Part shown: one piece after another, positions 13,301-23,838 of the stretch
How the letters are laid out: every line of letters begins with the position of its first letter
Position numbering within the stretch: position 1 is the stretch's first letter
NCBI RefSeq assembly: GCF_022539665.2
Contig: NC_081332.1
Coordinates: forward strand, 2,761,884 to 2,825,883
Length of the DNA: 64,000 bases
From: Daphnia carinata
Taxonomy: Eukaryota > Arthropoda > Branchiopoda > Diplostraca > Daphniidae
Reading direction: 5' to 3'
Position numbers and translations under genes: made by a program
Notes under the pieces: generated by a model
Told to the model about the DNA's origin: nothing
Seen by the model: the letters and a program-made list of their open reading frames with translations, nothing else
Databases searched by the model: none

Positions 13301-13480
13301 ATATTCAATACCCTCACGGAATGGAGACCTGTTTACTGTGTCTGTCCAAACCTGGTTTGTCGCCAAACCTAATTGTAAAGAACAAATATTTGTTCGATGT
13401 GACCATGCAAAATGTAATAGAAACAAATTGGCTTTATTATGGAACTTACCGAACAATAGAAAACAGTAGTACAGCAACAT
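7305..13480 (-). CDS. Vitellogenin-like large lipid transfer protein with vWD domain
   Basis: Secreted lipid-carrier family (vitellogenin, apolipophorin, crustacean clotting protein). The start at 13480 gives a hydrophobic signal-like N-terminus, MLLYYCFLLFG, split by an intron. Exons I can join: 13480-13450, 13368-13169, 13109-12969, 12892-12767, 12712-12551, 12448-12306, 12220-11837, 11775-11435, 11379-11195, then one starting near 11130; further exons run to 7305. The N-terminal lipid-transport module is clear: LWSTNFKRSISSILQLDLSG, a Cys-bearing segment (CGVNYYSTP...DSCPES), and a helical-repeat region (FAERALYVHALQNVG, FRVRIAAAQIIL). The C-terminal exon carries a von Willebrand D signature, HCGLCGNFDGE. 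The intron after residue ...WRSLLK would need a weak GTCCGC donor, so that junction is uncertain. Exact subfamily not resolved. The 5' half is repeated at 44946-46043. Confidence 0.85.
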
Positions 13481-14498
13481 GTTTCCAGCCGGTGAAAACC
13501 TATCGTTCACCAGAAGATTTTTTAGCTTACTGAACTTGAACGAAATCAGCCTCACTCTTTTCATTTACACATAGCTGTTTCTTGTGATAATGCATGGCTC
13601 TGGGCTCATCCTTCTTGGTGCGTTCGTTCATTGGTAAACTATGATAAGACTGCTTCTTAAATTTCATATTACCTTTGACCTTGGTGTCGCTTTCATGCAG
13701 CTGGGGTAACTTTGAAAACAAAAAAGCGAGATTCTGACTATCTCAAACTATGGATTTCATCCGCCAGTACTTGAGAAGAATACGTCCAGCATGTAAGCCT
13801 ATGGAATCCATTCGAGTTACCGTCCGAAATCTGCTGAAACAATAGAAAATTTTAGTTTTTCAATTTGGCTAAAGCACGCCATAAGACGTATTGTCGTGTA
13901 TCCTTCCATTGTCCAATTATTTGCCGTCGGATCTGTTAACTTGAACCGGAAATATCGATTGGGACTGCCCTTTCTAACACGTATCAAGCTGGCACATCTG
14001 GTAAGAAAATGGAAATGATTACGGCACTAATAGCCAACATATCTTTATTTTAAATGGCCTGTTTGTTTGTTTTTGTCAGAAAAAAAAAACAGATGGTTTA
14101 GTTTTCCTATTTTCGTAACTGCTCGTAACCGGGGAGTTCAGGGAGGTTCGGGAGCTCAGCAACAACTTACCAAGGAATTTTCAGAATAATCAACGCTCTA
14201 TGATGTCGTAGTACAAGTATCGTGTACATAAAAAATTTTCCTGGGTCTGCAGATTATGGATGTTTCTTTTCAATCATTTTTCTATCTGTTTTTTTCTAGA
14301 CTACTGGTCAGCAGAAGCGGATGGCGCACAGAAGCGTTAGAATCGTCAGCAGCGATAATTCCAGGAAAGACATACTTTATATATTCTATTTTTTCTTAGA
14401 ACTTAGAACGTTAACTTTAGAAACGATAAACCTTTAAATAAAATTAAGAAGTTAGTTGAACTATGATGGCACTTCGACGTGAAAATATAAGGTAGGGA
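13481..14498. other. Interval between vitellogenin-like 5' end and FBXO47 3' end
   Basis: About 1 kb. It should contain the vitellogenin-like promoter and FBXO47 3' untranslated sequence. Several minus-strand open stretches with splice-like edges exist (for example 13860-13998 and 13746-13830), but a 4-bp difference between the two duplicate copies falls inside one of them, so I do not call a gene. Confidence 0.4.
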
Positions 14499-16526
14499 TC
14501 AGACGGACATCAGTATAATGCTTAAATCTTTCCAGGCGTCCATTAGATCGTGGAAATCGTCGATTGTGTCGATATTATTTCCCCCGTGAACTTCATCTGT
14601 GTTTCAAAATGAATCGCCCATTTCACATAGTTGTTTTTAGCTACTATTTTCAAGAGATGGCATGACTAGAAGAAAGGTTGCAAAGTAATACCTTGAACGG
14701 CAGTCTCGGCGAAATCATCAGCTAGAGTGAGCACCGCGCCCCAGAGTTTCTTGACGACGACGTAACGTTCGGGCGTCAATCGTGGAGCGTTGATGATGTT
14801 GGAGATAAGCTGGTGGACGCAGGACCGATCAACGACGATCTCGTTCTGCAGAATCATGGTAAATGAATAATTTTATTTTTTATTTGCCAAATAACTTAAA
14901 AATATGTTGTCTAGTGATATTGTGCATACCCTAAAGTTGTGGCCAATGAACTGGGGAGATATCATGAGAGCCAATGCCATCAGAAGTGACGCTGTTGAGG
15001 CCCGACCACTTTTGTAAAGAATGTCAAAATATTTGACGACCAAATTCATGTCGATGGAACTAAGAGGTAGCAGCACGGATGAGAAAGACCGCAGTAACCA
15101 ACAGTTGGGCACATCTAAGAAGAAAGAAGCACAAAACAAAGGTACCATTTATGGCATAAGGTAGAGTGTGGGAGTTTTGTTTTACTTGAAATGTAGACGA
15201 GGACTTCCAGGGAGAGAAACGGAGACCAATTTGGGATCAAGTGTAGGATGCCTATGGTTTTCGCTAATTTGAAAAACACATTGGTATGTTGCTGAAACGC
15301 ACGGACGTTAAAGGCGAAATTCCAGTCGATTTGGCCTTGAAAATTTCAAATAGTTTTTATGGTTTGAAATCCGTCATCGAAAAATGAAAATGAAAAACGC
15401 TAGTCGTACCGTGGACGTTAATGGGGCCGTAGAGGAGAAGAAGGACCTTGGCCAGTTGCGCGGTGCCAATCTGGTTGGAAATGAAACCAATCCAAATAGC
15501 GCGATCGTAGTCAGTAACGCACCTATCTAGAAACAGGTAACGAAGGTTTCGGCGTAAAAAAAGCTCGTTCTCCAAGTCTGTGCCAGGCGCATCACACACA
15601 AAGCGTGAAATCTGAAATTTTAAATACTTGTCATTTTTTCTTCTTTTTTTTACTACACTACTAAGAAGTTACCGAACGATAAAGAAACAGGCAATCGCTC
15701 ATGTATGTAAAAACCTATCAAAGAAGAGAAACAATATGACCTTTCCTTCGTGTGTTAACAATTGTAAGCTGACCTTGAGGCATTCGCCCTCATCCCATCC
15801 AGCAATGAACGACTGCAACACAGCGCCAACAAAGGGGAGTGTATCAATTGGGAATGAATTGGCGGATTCTTTCTCAACCAAACGTTGAACCTAGAAATGA
15901 GTTCAATGAACGTGAGTCCGATTAAAATGTGAGGCACTATTTACCTTTTGCATAAGTTCGTGGAAGAATTTTAGCCTAAATTCGACCGTGAAAAGAAAAC
16001 TAACTCGCTTAAGTAGTCGTCCGACATGTTGGCTCTGCTGGCATAGAAAATTTATATTCATTTATTCGGTTGTCAACGTTTAAGAGGCGAGAAAACTGCG
16101 TACCTGTTCAAGTAGCAGCACACTTGAAATAGGAATTTTTATCAACAGGCGAGCGACTCTCATGGCAAATTGCTCCTCCGTAACGTAAGCATAGATAACT
16201 TTGCCTAGTGCCTTTGATGCCATCGACATTTGACTTAAATCATTAACTGAATTCAAAAATGTACAAAATTAAATGCGTTGAAAAATGCCAAACATAATTA
16301 AAGAATTGTTACGTGAGAGACGGTGAAGAACGTAGAACATGACCTCTTCAGTGAGTTTACCGAATAGCGAATCCTCTAAACCCGAAGCTAAATACTGGTT
16401 AATCTGCATTTCGACCATCACTTTTCGTTTTTTGATAGTGGCATTAGTGAATTTAGAAAAGGCTGTATCTAAGGCATGTTTCACTGCCTTGGTAGAGCTC
16501 GCCGTTGGTTGAATCTTGTCGGTCAT
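14499..16526 (-). CDS. FBXO47: F-box protein FBXO47-like, copy A
   Basis: F-box proteins are substrate adaptors of SCF ubiquitin ligases; FBXO47 relatives act in meiosis/germline in other animals. The start at 16526 opens MTDKIQPTASS. Exon 1 then leads into an F-box-like helix region: LFGKLTEEVMFYVLHRLS, spliced to LNDLSQMSMASKALGKVIY, with the acceptor near 16247. Family landmarks follow: FIAGWDEGECLKV (human FBXO47 has AGWDELECHRV) and DRAIWIGFISNQIG...KVLLLLYGPI (human LLYIIFGPIS). The last exon ends MDAWKDLSIILMSV with a stop at 14499-14501. About nine short exons are separated by introns of 50-110 bp; not every junction was fixed base by base. The coding sequence is essentially identical in copy B. 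Confidence 0.8.
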
Positions 16527-18696
16527 TTTACAGGACAGTGATGATGGAACCTCCGGAGAAGAAAGCTGACACGTTTTGCACTGAGCGCCAAGACCTTGGA
16601 GAATTGCACATCATTTCCCTTCCCTTCACCCTCGCGCCAGAACTCTGCACGTGACTAAGCCCCTGTTGCCGAATGTTTTTACTTAGGTAATCGTGATTCT
16701 CCTCTTGATGAGATGGGATCATCCATCAACGTCCGCCGGTCTACCATCATGTTACGAAAAGTTTTTTTTTTAATTTTAATTAATATTCGAAATATCATTT
16801 GTTTTGGGAAAAAAAGTCAGCTGATATTTTCTACGAAACAGAGATGGCGTTGAATAAAGCATGGGTTTTTCCCAACCTCTAGAAACGAAAAAGTGTTTTC
16901 CATTTTACCCTGTCATTTAGCCAAAGTATTTTTCCTATTTGTGTCTCCCGTAATCAACCGTTAAATTATTTTTCTAATCCAGTTGAAAGCTTCCCTGTTA
17001 TTGTAGAACAGATTCATGGGATACCAGTTACCAAGCCAATATAAGCAAATCCGTAATCTTCTGTCATATCAGCACGAACTTTGTTCACCATACACCGAGC
17101 ACGATTAGGTCTTGACTAACCTAGTTCGTGTGCGAAACAGCTATAAACCTGATGCTCTACTGATTAACTATTTCACATCGATAAACGGTAATGAGCAGTT
17201 ATTTATTATTTGAACAAAAAAAAGTCGAAGCCGTTTTAGAAGGACTGCCACTTGTGAAGTTAAATTCCCATCCCGGATGTTTTTGCAAACATCCTACGCC
17301 AGGCATGTTTTATGCAATTTTTGTTTCCAAGCCTTATGAGACCTTTCGATGGAATGAATCATTCTCGATAAGACGTATGTACGTAAGCCGTCATACCGCC
17401 TACTCGGAGTTTTAGATCACGCAGGTCGTTGCCGGTCGTGAGTCATGGTCATTGACAGGCTGCTGGTGCTTTTGATAGAAAAAGATTGAAACATTCCGTG
17501 TTGGCGAACAGGATGAAGGAAAAAGAAGGACTTTTGTCGCTCTGTCGATTAGTATATCAAAGACTACGGCAAGGAAAAATGATGTATTCCATAAATGCCA
17601 GACGCTGACAGCATGGCGGAAAGGCACTGACGTAGAGTTTTGAAGCGGTCAAGGAGATAATGCAGTTATATCGATTAACGTCTCCACGTCTAAAGAAAAC
17701 GTGGAAAGCCAATATGAAGATTTTTATGCAAAGACACACAGTCCAAAGGTGCGGAAAAGAATTAAAGGCGTTTCCGTCCTTGCAGTCTGGCTAGCTGTCA
17801 CGAATATCGTACATTTTTGTTTTATCATCACCGTTTTCCTTTTTGTAATTGCATCACATCAAACTGTTTAATGTCACCTTACAAGCAACTACACTATAAC
17901 AAAATCTTTTTCCAGGTTGGTGCCTTTGCAGTCGATTAAAATGCTTAAGTCGTTCACGTCTAGCGAGTTCGTCAGGTTCGGCCCGCTTGAATTTCAGCTC
18001 AGTATTTTCTTGCATAATACATGCAGCTCTGAGATGGTGGCTTCATCAGCAGAGTAATAGAGCCCTTGTTCCTACATCTCTGGCAACCACAGATAAACAT
18101 AAACTATTTATTTTTAAAACCTTGTTTAGAAACAAGTCGAGAGCCTAGGAGTCGAGAATGATGGGAATGGAATTATTTATTAATTTTTTTTTTCTTGTCT
18201 ACATTTGAAACATTTAGTAAAGTTGGCAACGCCGTAACTGTTGCGGCCATATTGGAGGTTTTGACAGAAGGGAAGGAAAAGCTGACTACGAGTGCCGCCC
18301 ACTGCCCGATAGGTACTGGCCGTGTCGGTTTCTCCCGCGATTCGGCACACACCAGTAGAGACAGTGTTTTATCGGGTTAGTTGGTTATTTAATCGAACGA
18401 TAGCAGACGTTTCACCTAGCAATAATTTGTCATCGTCGTGCATATAGGTGTGTCGAAAGAGTCAAGAAGAAGCGTGGAGCGTTTTTTAATTTCATCAACT
18501 CACAAGTTGTGTGTGTACCCAGTTTGTCTGTCTTCGCTGCCATCCGAAGGGAGTATTGATTTTCGGTGTATGTGTCTGCCACAGAGAGTGTGCCAGTGCG
18601 TGTGTGTAGCCGACGCCGTGTACCACTAACAATTTAGTGCTTTTTGGTGCAATTCTCTCTTTGAAATTGCCGTTGGGATTGTAGGCCAACCTCAAA
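16527..18696. promoter_or_regulatory. FBXO47 / Syx1A divergent upstream region
   Basis: About 2.2 kb between divergent start codons. From about 18200 to 18690 the base composition changes: GC rises, and GCGGCCATATTGG near 18241-18253 contains a YY1-like GCCATATT core. TG-rich runs follow before the syntaxin ATG. I read this as the syntaxin promoter and 5' untranslated region. A short plus ORF at 17191-17415 has no recognisable features. I see nothing else supportable. Confidence 0.35.
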
Positions 18697-21600
18697 ATGA
18701 CCAAGGATAGATTAGCAGCCCTCAAAGCTGTAAGCTTACATACATTGTTGATTCATCTTTCATGATTTCCCTGTAAACAGCCACTTTATTGTATCTTTTC
18801 CCATTTTTGCTGATCCAGGCTCAGAGTGAGGATGACGACACAGGGCCAGATGATGTGGCGGTCACCGTGGAGGCCCAGGATGGATATATGGAGGCCTTCT
18901 TTGCTGAGGTAAACCACAATTTCCTTTCACATTTCTAGCGAAAGCATTTCCTGGAGCTACATAATGTCTCATTCTATATAGTTTTGTAATGAACAGGCTA
19001 TTAACATAGCAAGGCCAACAGTTGAGTCAGCACTAAATATGCACCTGACCATTTTCATAATGTCTGAACACGAATAACTTTGGATGATGGTATCCCGGTA
19101 AACGAGAAAGAGAGACGAATAGGAAGGGTGGAATTCATTAGCCATAATTGTGTTTACGATAGCTCTCATTCATATTAGTAGTCGTGTCTTTTGATAGCGA
19201 CGGAGAAAGTCGGCCAATAGTAGCATAATGACATAGGCGCGGTGGAGTCGTCCCTTGTTGGTCGTTGATGAATCGCAGATGGAATTGCATCAGTCCATGC
19301 ATTATGGCCCCAGTCTGTCACGAAAACTGTAGGAAAAGCTTTTTTTTTCCCGTTTGTGTCTTAGTTTGCCTGTATTATTCCAAACAAACTTTTCGTCAGT
19401 GAGGCTTCCTCCCATCTACGGCTGCGCAATACACTTCTTATCAACAAAAAAAGCCGAAAAGGAAGAAGGGAACCAACGCTTAAAGAATCTGTAGTTTGCA
19501 AGGTTGTGACGATGAACAGTTTACTGTAGGGGTAGTATTGGTAGCATAGGCGTTTGGTAATTGATCGGAAGAAGAAGATCGATCTGACGTGAAGCTTTTG
19601 CTCGTCACGAAGGAAGGGACTAGGCTGTCTGATTTTGGTGCAAACGCTTTCAAAGCAAACGAGGGCACGAGAAGGTCGTAGGACTTTTGCGGGAGGTGGA
19701 ATTCGTTTTTATGCCCACAGTCTGAAAAAGTCCGTTCTGTCATGCCAATTTTGCTGTTTCAGCCAATGGATATCGGCCGCAAAAAGGGTGGGTGTTGGGA
19801 AAGTCGACATGCATGAGTGGGCACCCTATCGCGTTACTACGTACGTAGCCCAGTGATCAGCTCCGCGCTCCTTTTTTTTTCCTCTTTCTTACACTTAATC
19901 TTTCTATGCGTCAGCATCCACAAGGCATGAAATCCCCTCAACCACCTCGTCAAGCTTATGCAACGTCACTCTATCAAACCTTCATCTTTTGCGTCCTCTT
20001 TCAATTTTAGATCTCTTTGAAAGAAGAAATTTTTTAAAAACTTTCTTTCACGGGTGGTTTTCGTTTTCTTTTTGTTTGTCTGAATTGTGACGGCCTCTTA
20101 CACATACTCACGCACCAGCTCCTCGTGTGCCAACTCGTAACCTTCCCGAAGTCTGCGGACAATTTGGAATCTGGCCGAATTTCAAATAACACCCCTCACC
20201 TCATTTAGCCTTACAATGCCGAGTGTGGAATCTCAAAAGGAACAAAAGATTCGAAAAGACGAGAAGGATTAAACAGAGTTAAATAGGGGAAGTAAAGCAT
20301 TCGATCAAATTTGACCTTTTCATTCAGACTTACTGAAACGCCCTAAAGTCTCAGATTTTGTTTTGGACTCTCTTGTTGCCCAACTTCATCTCCATCCTTT
20401 TGGCTATCCTCCACCCGCGTTTATATGGGACCATCATTACCGTGCCGACGTACAATACTCAGACATACAAAAGACCTACTATCCCGCCCACCACCTCCCA
20501 AAATGCGCTATTCGCCTTCTCATTCTGAATGTGTGTGTAGTAATGCGTGCGCCGCGTAGACAGGCGGGTGGGGTGGGTTTTGTGTGGAACCCAAAGTCAC
20601 ATACATGCACATCGATCGATGGCGGCAAAGAAAGAGGGTCGAGACGAGGCACCGCCAACTCCCTTTCTCTTTGCCAGCAGGACCTGAAGTCACGAAAAAG
20701 TCATAAAAAAATGGAAACCGAATGGTGGAAAAAATAAATAAATAAACGAAAGCCAGTTGCTTAGGTCCGCATTCACTCCTTCCATCTTCTTTTGGTTTTC
20801 AATCGTCTTTTTAAAACTTTCCTCAGCTGGCCAGCTCTAGTTTTCCGTGGGGGTGCAGTACTGAAAGGGGAAGAAGAACGATGATGATGATGTAATCGAT
20901 AATCGATATTGGTAGCTCGTTTTCCTCCCTTTTTTCTTCTTTTTGTATTATCACTGGGATTAGGGGGCTAGAAAAAGGAACAGGAATGGATGGGTGTTAG
21001 AAGCGAGAGCGCCGATTTAAAAAAACCTAAAAGACAGTCACGTTTTAATGTGGGCTGATGAATTTTTAGTGGTCATTATTGGCTGAGATGTGATTGTCAT
21101 GCACATTTGTGACAGGTGAACGAGATACGGGAGAATATAGACAAGATACAGGCCAATGTCGAAGAGGTCAAAAAGAAGCACAGTGCCATCTTATCGGCCC
21201 CGCAAACGGACGAAAGTGAGATGATCCTATTCCCTCATGTAGCTTATTACTAATTCAATGTTTTCATGTGCAGAGGTAAAACAAGAGCTCGAGGATTTGA
21301 TGGCCGATATCAAGAAAACGGCCAATAAGGTTCGATCGAAGCTGAAAGGTAAAATCAAATTAAATTGAGAAAAATGGTGAAGAATATTGAAATGATATAT
21401 TATTGGTTTTATTGAAAACAGTCATTGAACAGAACATCGAGCATGAAGAGCAGACGAACAAATCTTCGGCGGACCTGCGGATACGCAAGACGCAGCATTC
21501 GACGCTGTCTCGCAAATTCGTCGAGGTCATGACCGAATACAACCGCACCCAGACGGACTACCGCGAACGATGCAAAGGACGCATCCAACGCCAGCTGGAA

Positions 21601-23838
21601 ATCAGTACGAAAACGCTATAAAACAATTGGCCAGTTGAGCTGCGCTGACACTTTTTTTTTGTAATTCCTTCCACAGCTGGGCGTACGACTACCAACGAAG
21701 AGCTTGAGGAGATGTTGGAGCAGGGAAATCCTGCCGTTTTTACTCAAGGCGTAAGAATTGATTGACGTCTGTTGTGAAAGTAGGAAAGCAGTTTTAACAA
21801 TTGTTTTTATTGTTAGATCATCATGGAGACGCAGCAAGCCAGGCAGACGCTGGCCGACATTGAAGCTCGCCACGCCGACATTATGAAGCTGGAGAACTCG
21901 ATCCGCGAGCTGCACGACATGTTTATGGACATGGCCATGCTCGTCGAGAACCAGGTACGATTACCGTCCTTACAAGAACAACAACAATTCGCAAACGACG
22001 GCTACGTGCCCTGAATTGTTGTTGATTTTGTTTTTTGTTTTGGCCAGCCTACTAGCGAACTTTTTACGTACGTGTATGAAACGTTGCGATTTAACGTCGT
22101 TTGTCTCGATGTGTCGTTGCGTTTGTAAACGTATAGGGAGAAATGATTGATCGGATCGAGTACAATGTGGAACACGCCGTCGACTACGTGCAGACGGCCA
22201 CTCAAGACACGAAGAAGGCGTTGAAGTATCAAAGCAAAGCTCGACGGGTAAGTTGTCATCCATTTTCCCATTTTTTCTTATCGATTTTTCATCTTTATTT
22301 AGAAGGTACTTTACGTAGTTTCTTTCACTTTTGCCACTTTTCACGTTACTAGTTGGCATGTCTCAGAAATTTCTGTAGATTTCATATTTAACGAGTCACG
22401 ACAACAAAATAGATTAAAAGTTTTTACAGCAGCCACTAGATGGGCTATGCCGAAATTTGCAGAATGCTTTATTACATTACTATCATTTAAAATATTATTA
22501 TTCATTTTATTTTTGCTGTTGGTTTTTTTTATTTTATTTTTTTTTTTTCGGACTTTTTTTTTTTGTTTATTTATTTATTTTTCTCCCGTGTAGAAAAAGA
22601 TATTTATTATCATCTGCGTCAGCGTCACTCTGGTCATCGTCTTGGCAATCATCATTGGAGTTACCGTTCCTAGTTAGAAATTTCTTGTATATAATCCCCC
22701 ACACACAAGACCACGTTGCGTTTTCCAGTGAAAACAACAAACAAAGAAATGTGTTAAATATTAGCAAAACAAAAATGTTTGAGGTTGAAAAACCAAACAA
22801 GTTGTGTGATGCAACGGCCTGCTGGAATCTGTTGATGGGGAACCTCCGCTGTCTGCCTCCTTTTTCAATGAAAAAAAAAAGATTACTTAATAGCATTAAA
22901 CACACATTTACAAAACCGGATAACAAGACTTATGACGCGACGAGAAATAAAAGCACCCCTCCCTTCTGAATTCTTATTATTTTTTTGTTATTTTCCGCGA
23001 AATCAATTCGTTCAATCTTTTGTTTTTTTATTTTATTTCTCGCTCGCTATAGTTGAATTGCATTGTGTATGCACACAGTTTTCATCGCTATTTTATTTTA
23101 GGTTGTAATGTACTGGAATATCTTTTTTTTATTTCATTTTCGATCCAAAAATTCTTTCATGAGTGTGTCCTGCGAGTTATTTCCGAGCGCATGTATTGTG
23201 TGTGTGTGTGTTTTGTAGAAGAAGAAGGGGCTTATAGTAGGAAGCAGAAAATGAATTTCTTTCACTCTATTGATATTGGCTGTTATTTTCCTTCCTATCT
23301 TAACCTTTGCCTGTGTACATTTCTTGCTGTACATTAAAGTATAAAACAGCGACAAATTGACTGACGATAACAACTAAACCTATAGTTGAAAAGACAATTT
23401 TTTCTCTTTTCATTTTCCTTTAATAAAAAGACGCAGACGCTACTAATATCTCGGGAAACTGCCTTTTTTCTTAATTTTCTCCTTTTTAGTCGTTCGTATT
23501 CTTTCCTTGTTTCGTTTGTCGTGACTGGAGTTCAAAAGAAAACAATTTTAGCATTTCTTCTTGTTTTGCTTCCAGTATTATCAGTAGATACCAGCAAATG
23601 TTTATTTTCTTTAAACGAGCTAACCAATCTTCTCTCTGTCTCTGTCTCTTTTTTCCGTTGTTCTTTTTCTTTTTCTATTGCCTTTGTGGTAAAACATACT
23701 CGACACCTGTCCGTGTGTGTTTTGCTCTGTTGTTACGCGTGTTGCGGATATTTGCAGAAGAAGATTATGATCATGATATGTTTGGCCATATTGGGCATCA
23801 TCCTGGCCTCCACCATTGGCGGATACTTTGGATTGTAA
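18697..23838 (+). CDS. Syx1A: Syntaxin 1A (t-SNARE), copy A, alternative last exons
   Basis: Plasma-membrane Qa-SNARE for synaptic vesicle and secretory fusion, partner of SNAP-25, synaptobrevin and Munc18. Exons: 18697-18729, 18819-18908, 21116-21215, 21274-21348, 21422-21604, 21677-21750, 21817-21954, 22137-22247, then either 22594-22677 or 23758-23838. All phases join, giving 295 or 294 residues. Habc domain: [21 protein letters not shown]...[12 protein letters not shown]. Linker/Habc: [25 protein letters not shown] motif: [20 protein letters not shown]...[14 protein letters not shown], with basic SKARRKK before the membrane anchor. Intron 2 is long (18909-21115) and shows no gene. The 3' exon 23758 gives the canonical animal tail. 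Long untranslated regions follow each last exon. Confidence 0.95.
22594..22677 (+). other. Syx1A: Syx1A alternative last exon 9a (transmembrane anchor)
   Basis: The acceptor at 22592-22593 follows a long pyrimidine tract. The exon encodes [19 protein letters not shown]... ending GVTVPS and a stop. It joins exon 8 in phase 0, exactly like exon 9b, and starts with the same KKI. It therefore encodes an alternative single-pass anchor. It is preserved without change in copy B (55169-55252). Confidence 0.85.
23758..23838 (+). other. Syx1A: Syx1A alternative last exon 9b (canonical anchor)
   Basis: Encodes [19 protein letters not shown]... ending GGYFGL and a stop, close to the vertebrate STX1A tail (KKIMIIICCVILGIVIAST). 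It lies 1.1 kb beyond exon 9a, so choosing it requires skipping 9a and its poly(A) sites. Confidence 0.9.

Noticed and set aside
13740-13998. Minus-strand exon-like stretches (peptide with RYFRFKLTDPTANNWTMEGY)
   Set aside because: The splice edges are plausible but phases do not join, the plus strand is equally open, and copy B has a 4-bp deletion inside the adjacent stretch.
17191-17415. 74-residue plus ORF between FBXO47 and Syx1A
   Set aside because: There are no splice context, domain or promoter cues; it is probably chance.
23386-23838. 150-residue plus ORF ending in the Syx1A 9b anchor
   Set aside because: Only the last 27 codons are exon 9b. The upstream Phe/Leu-rich part is the T-rich intron read through.
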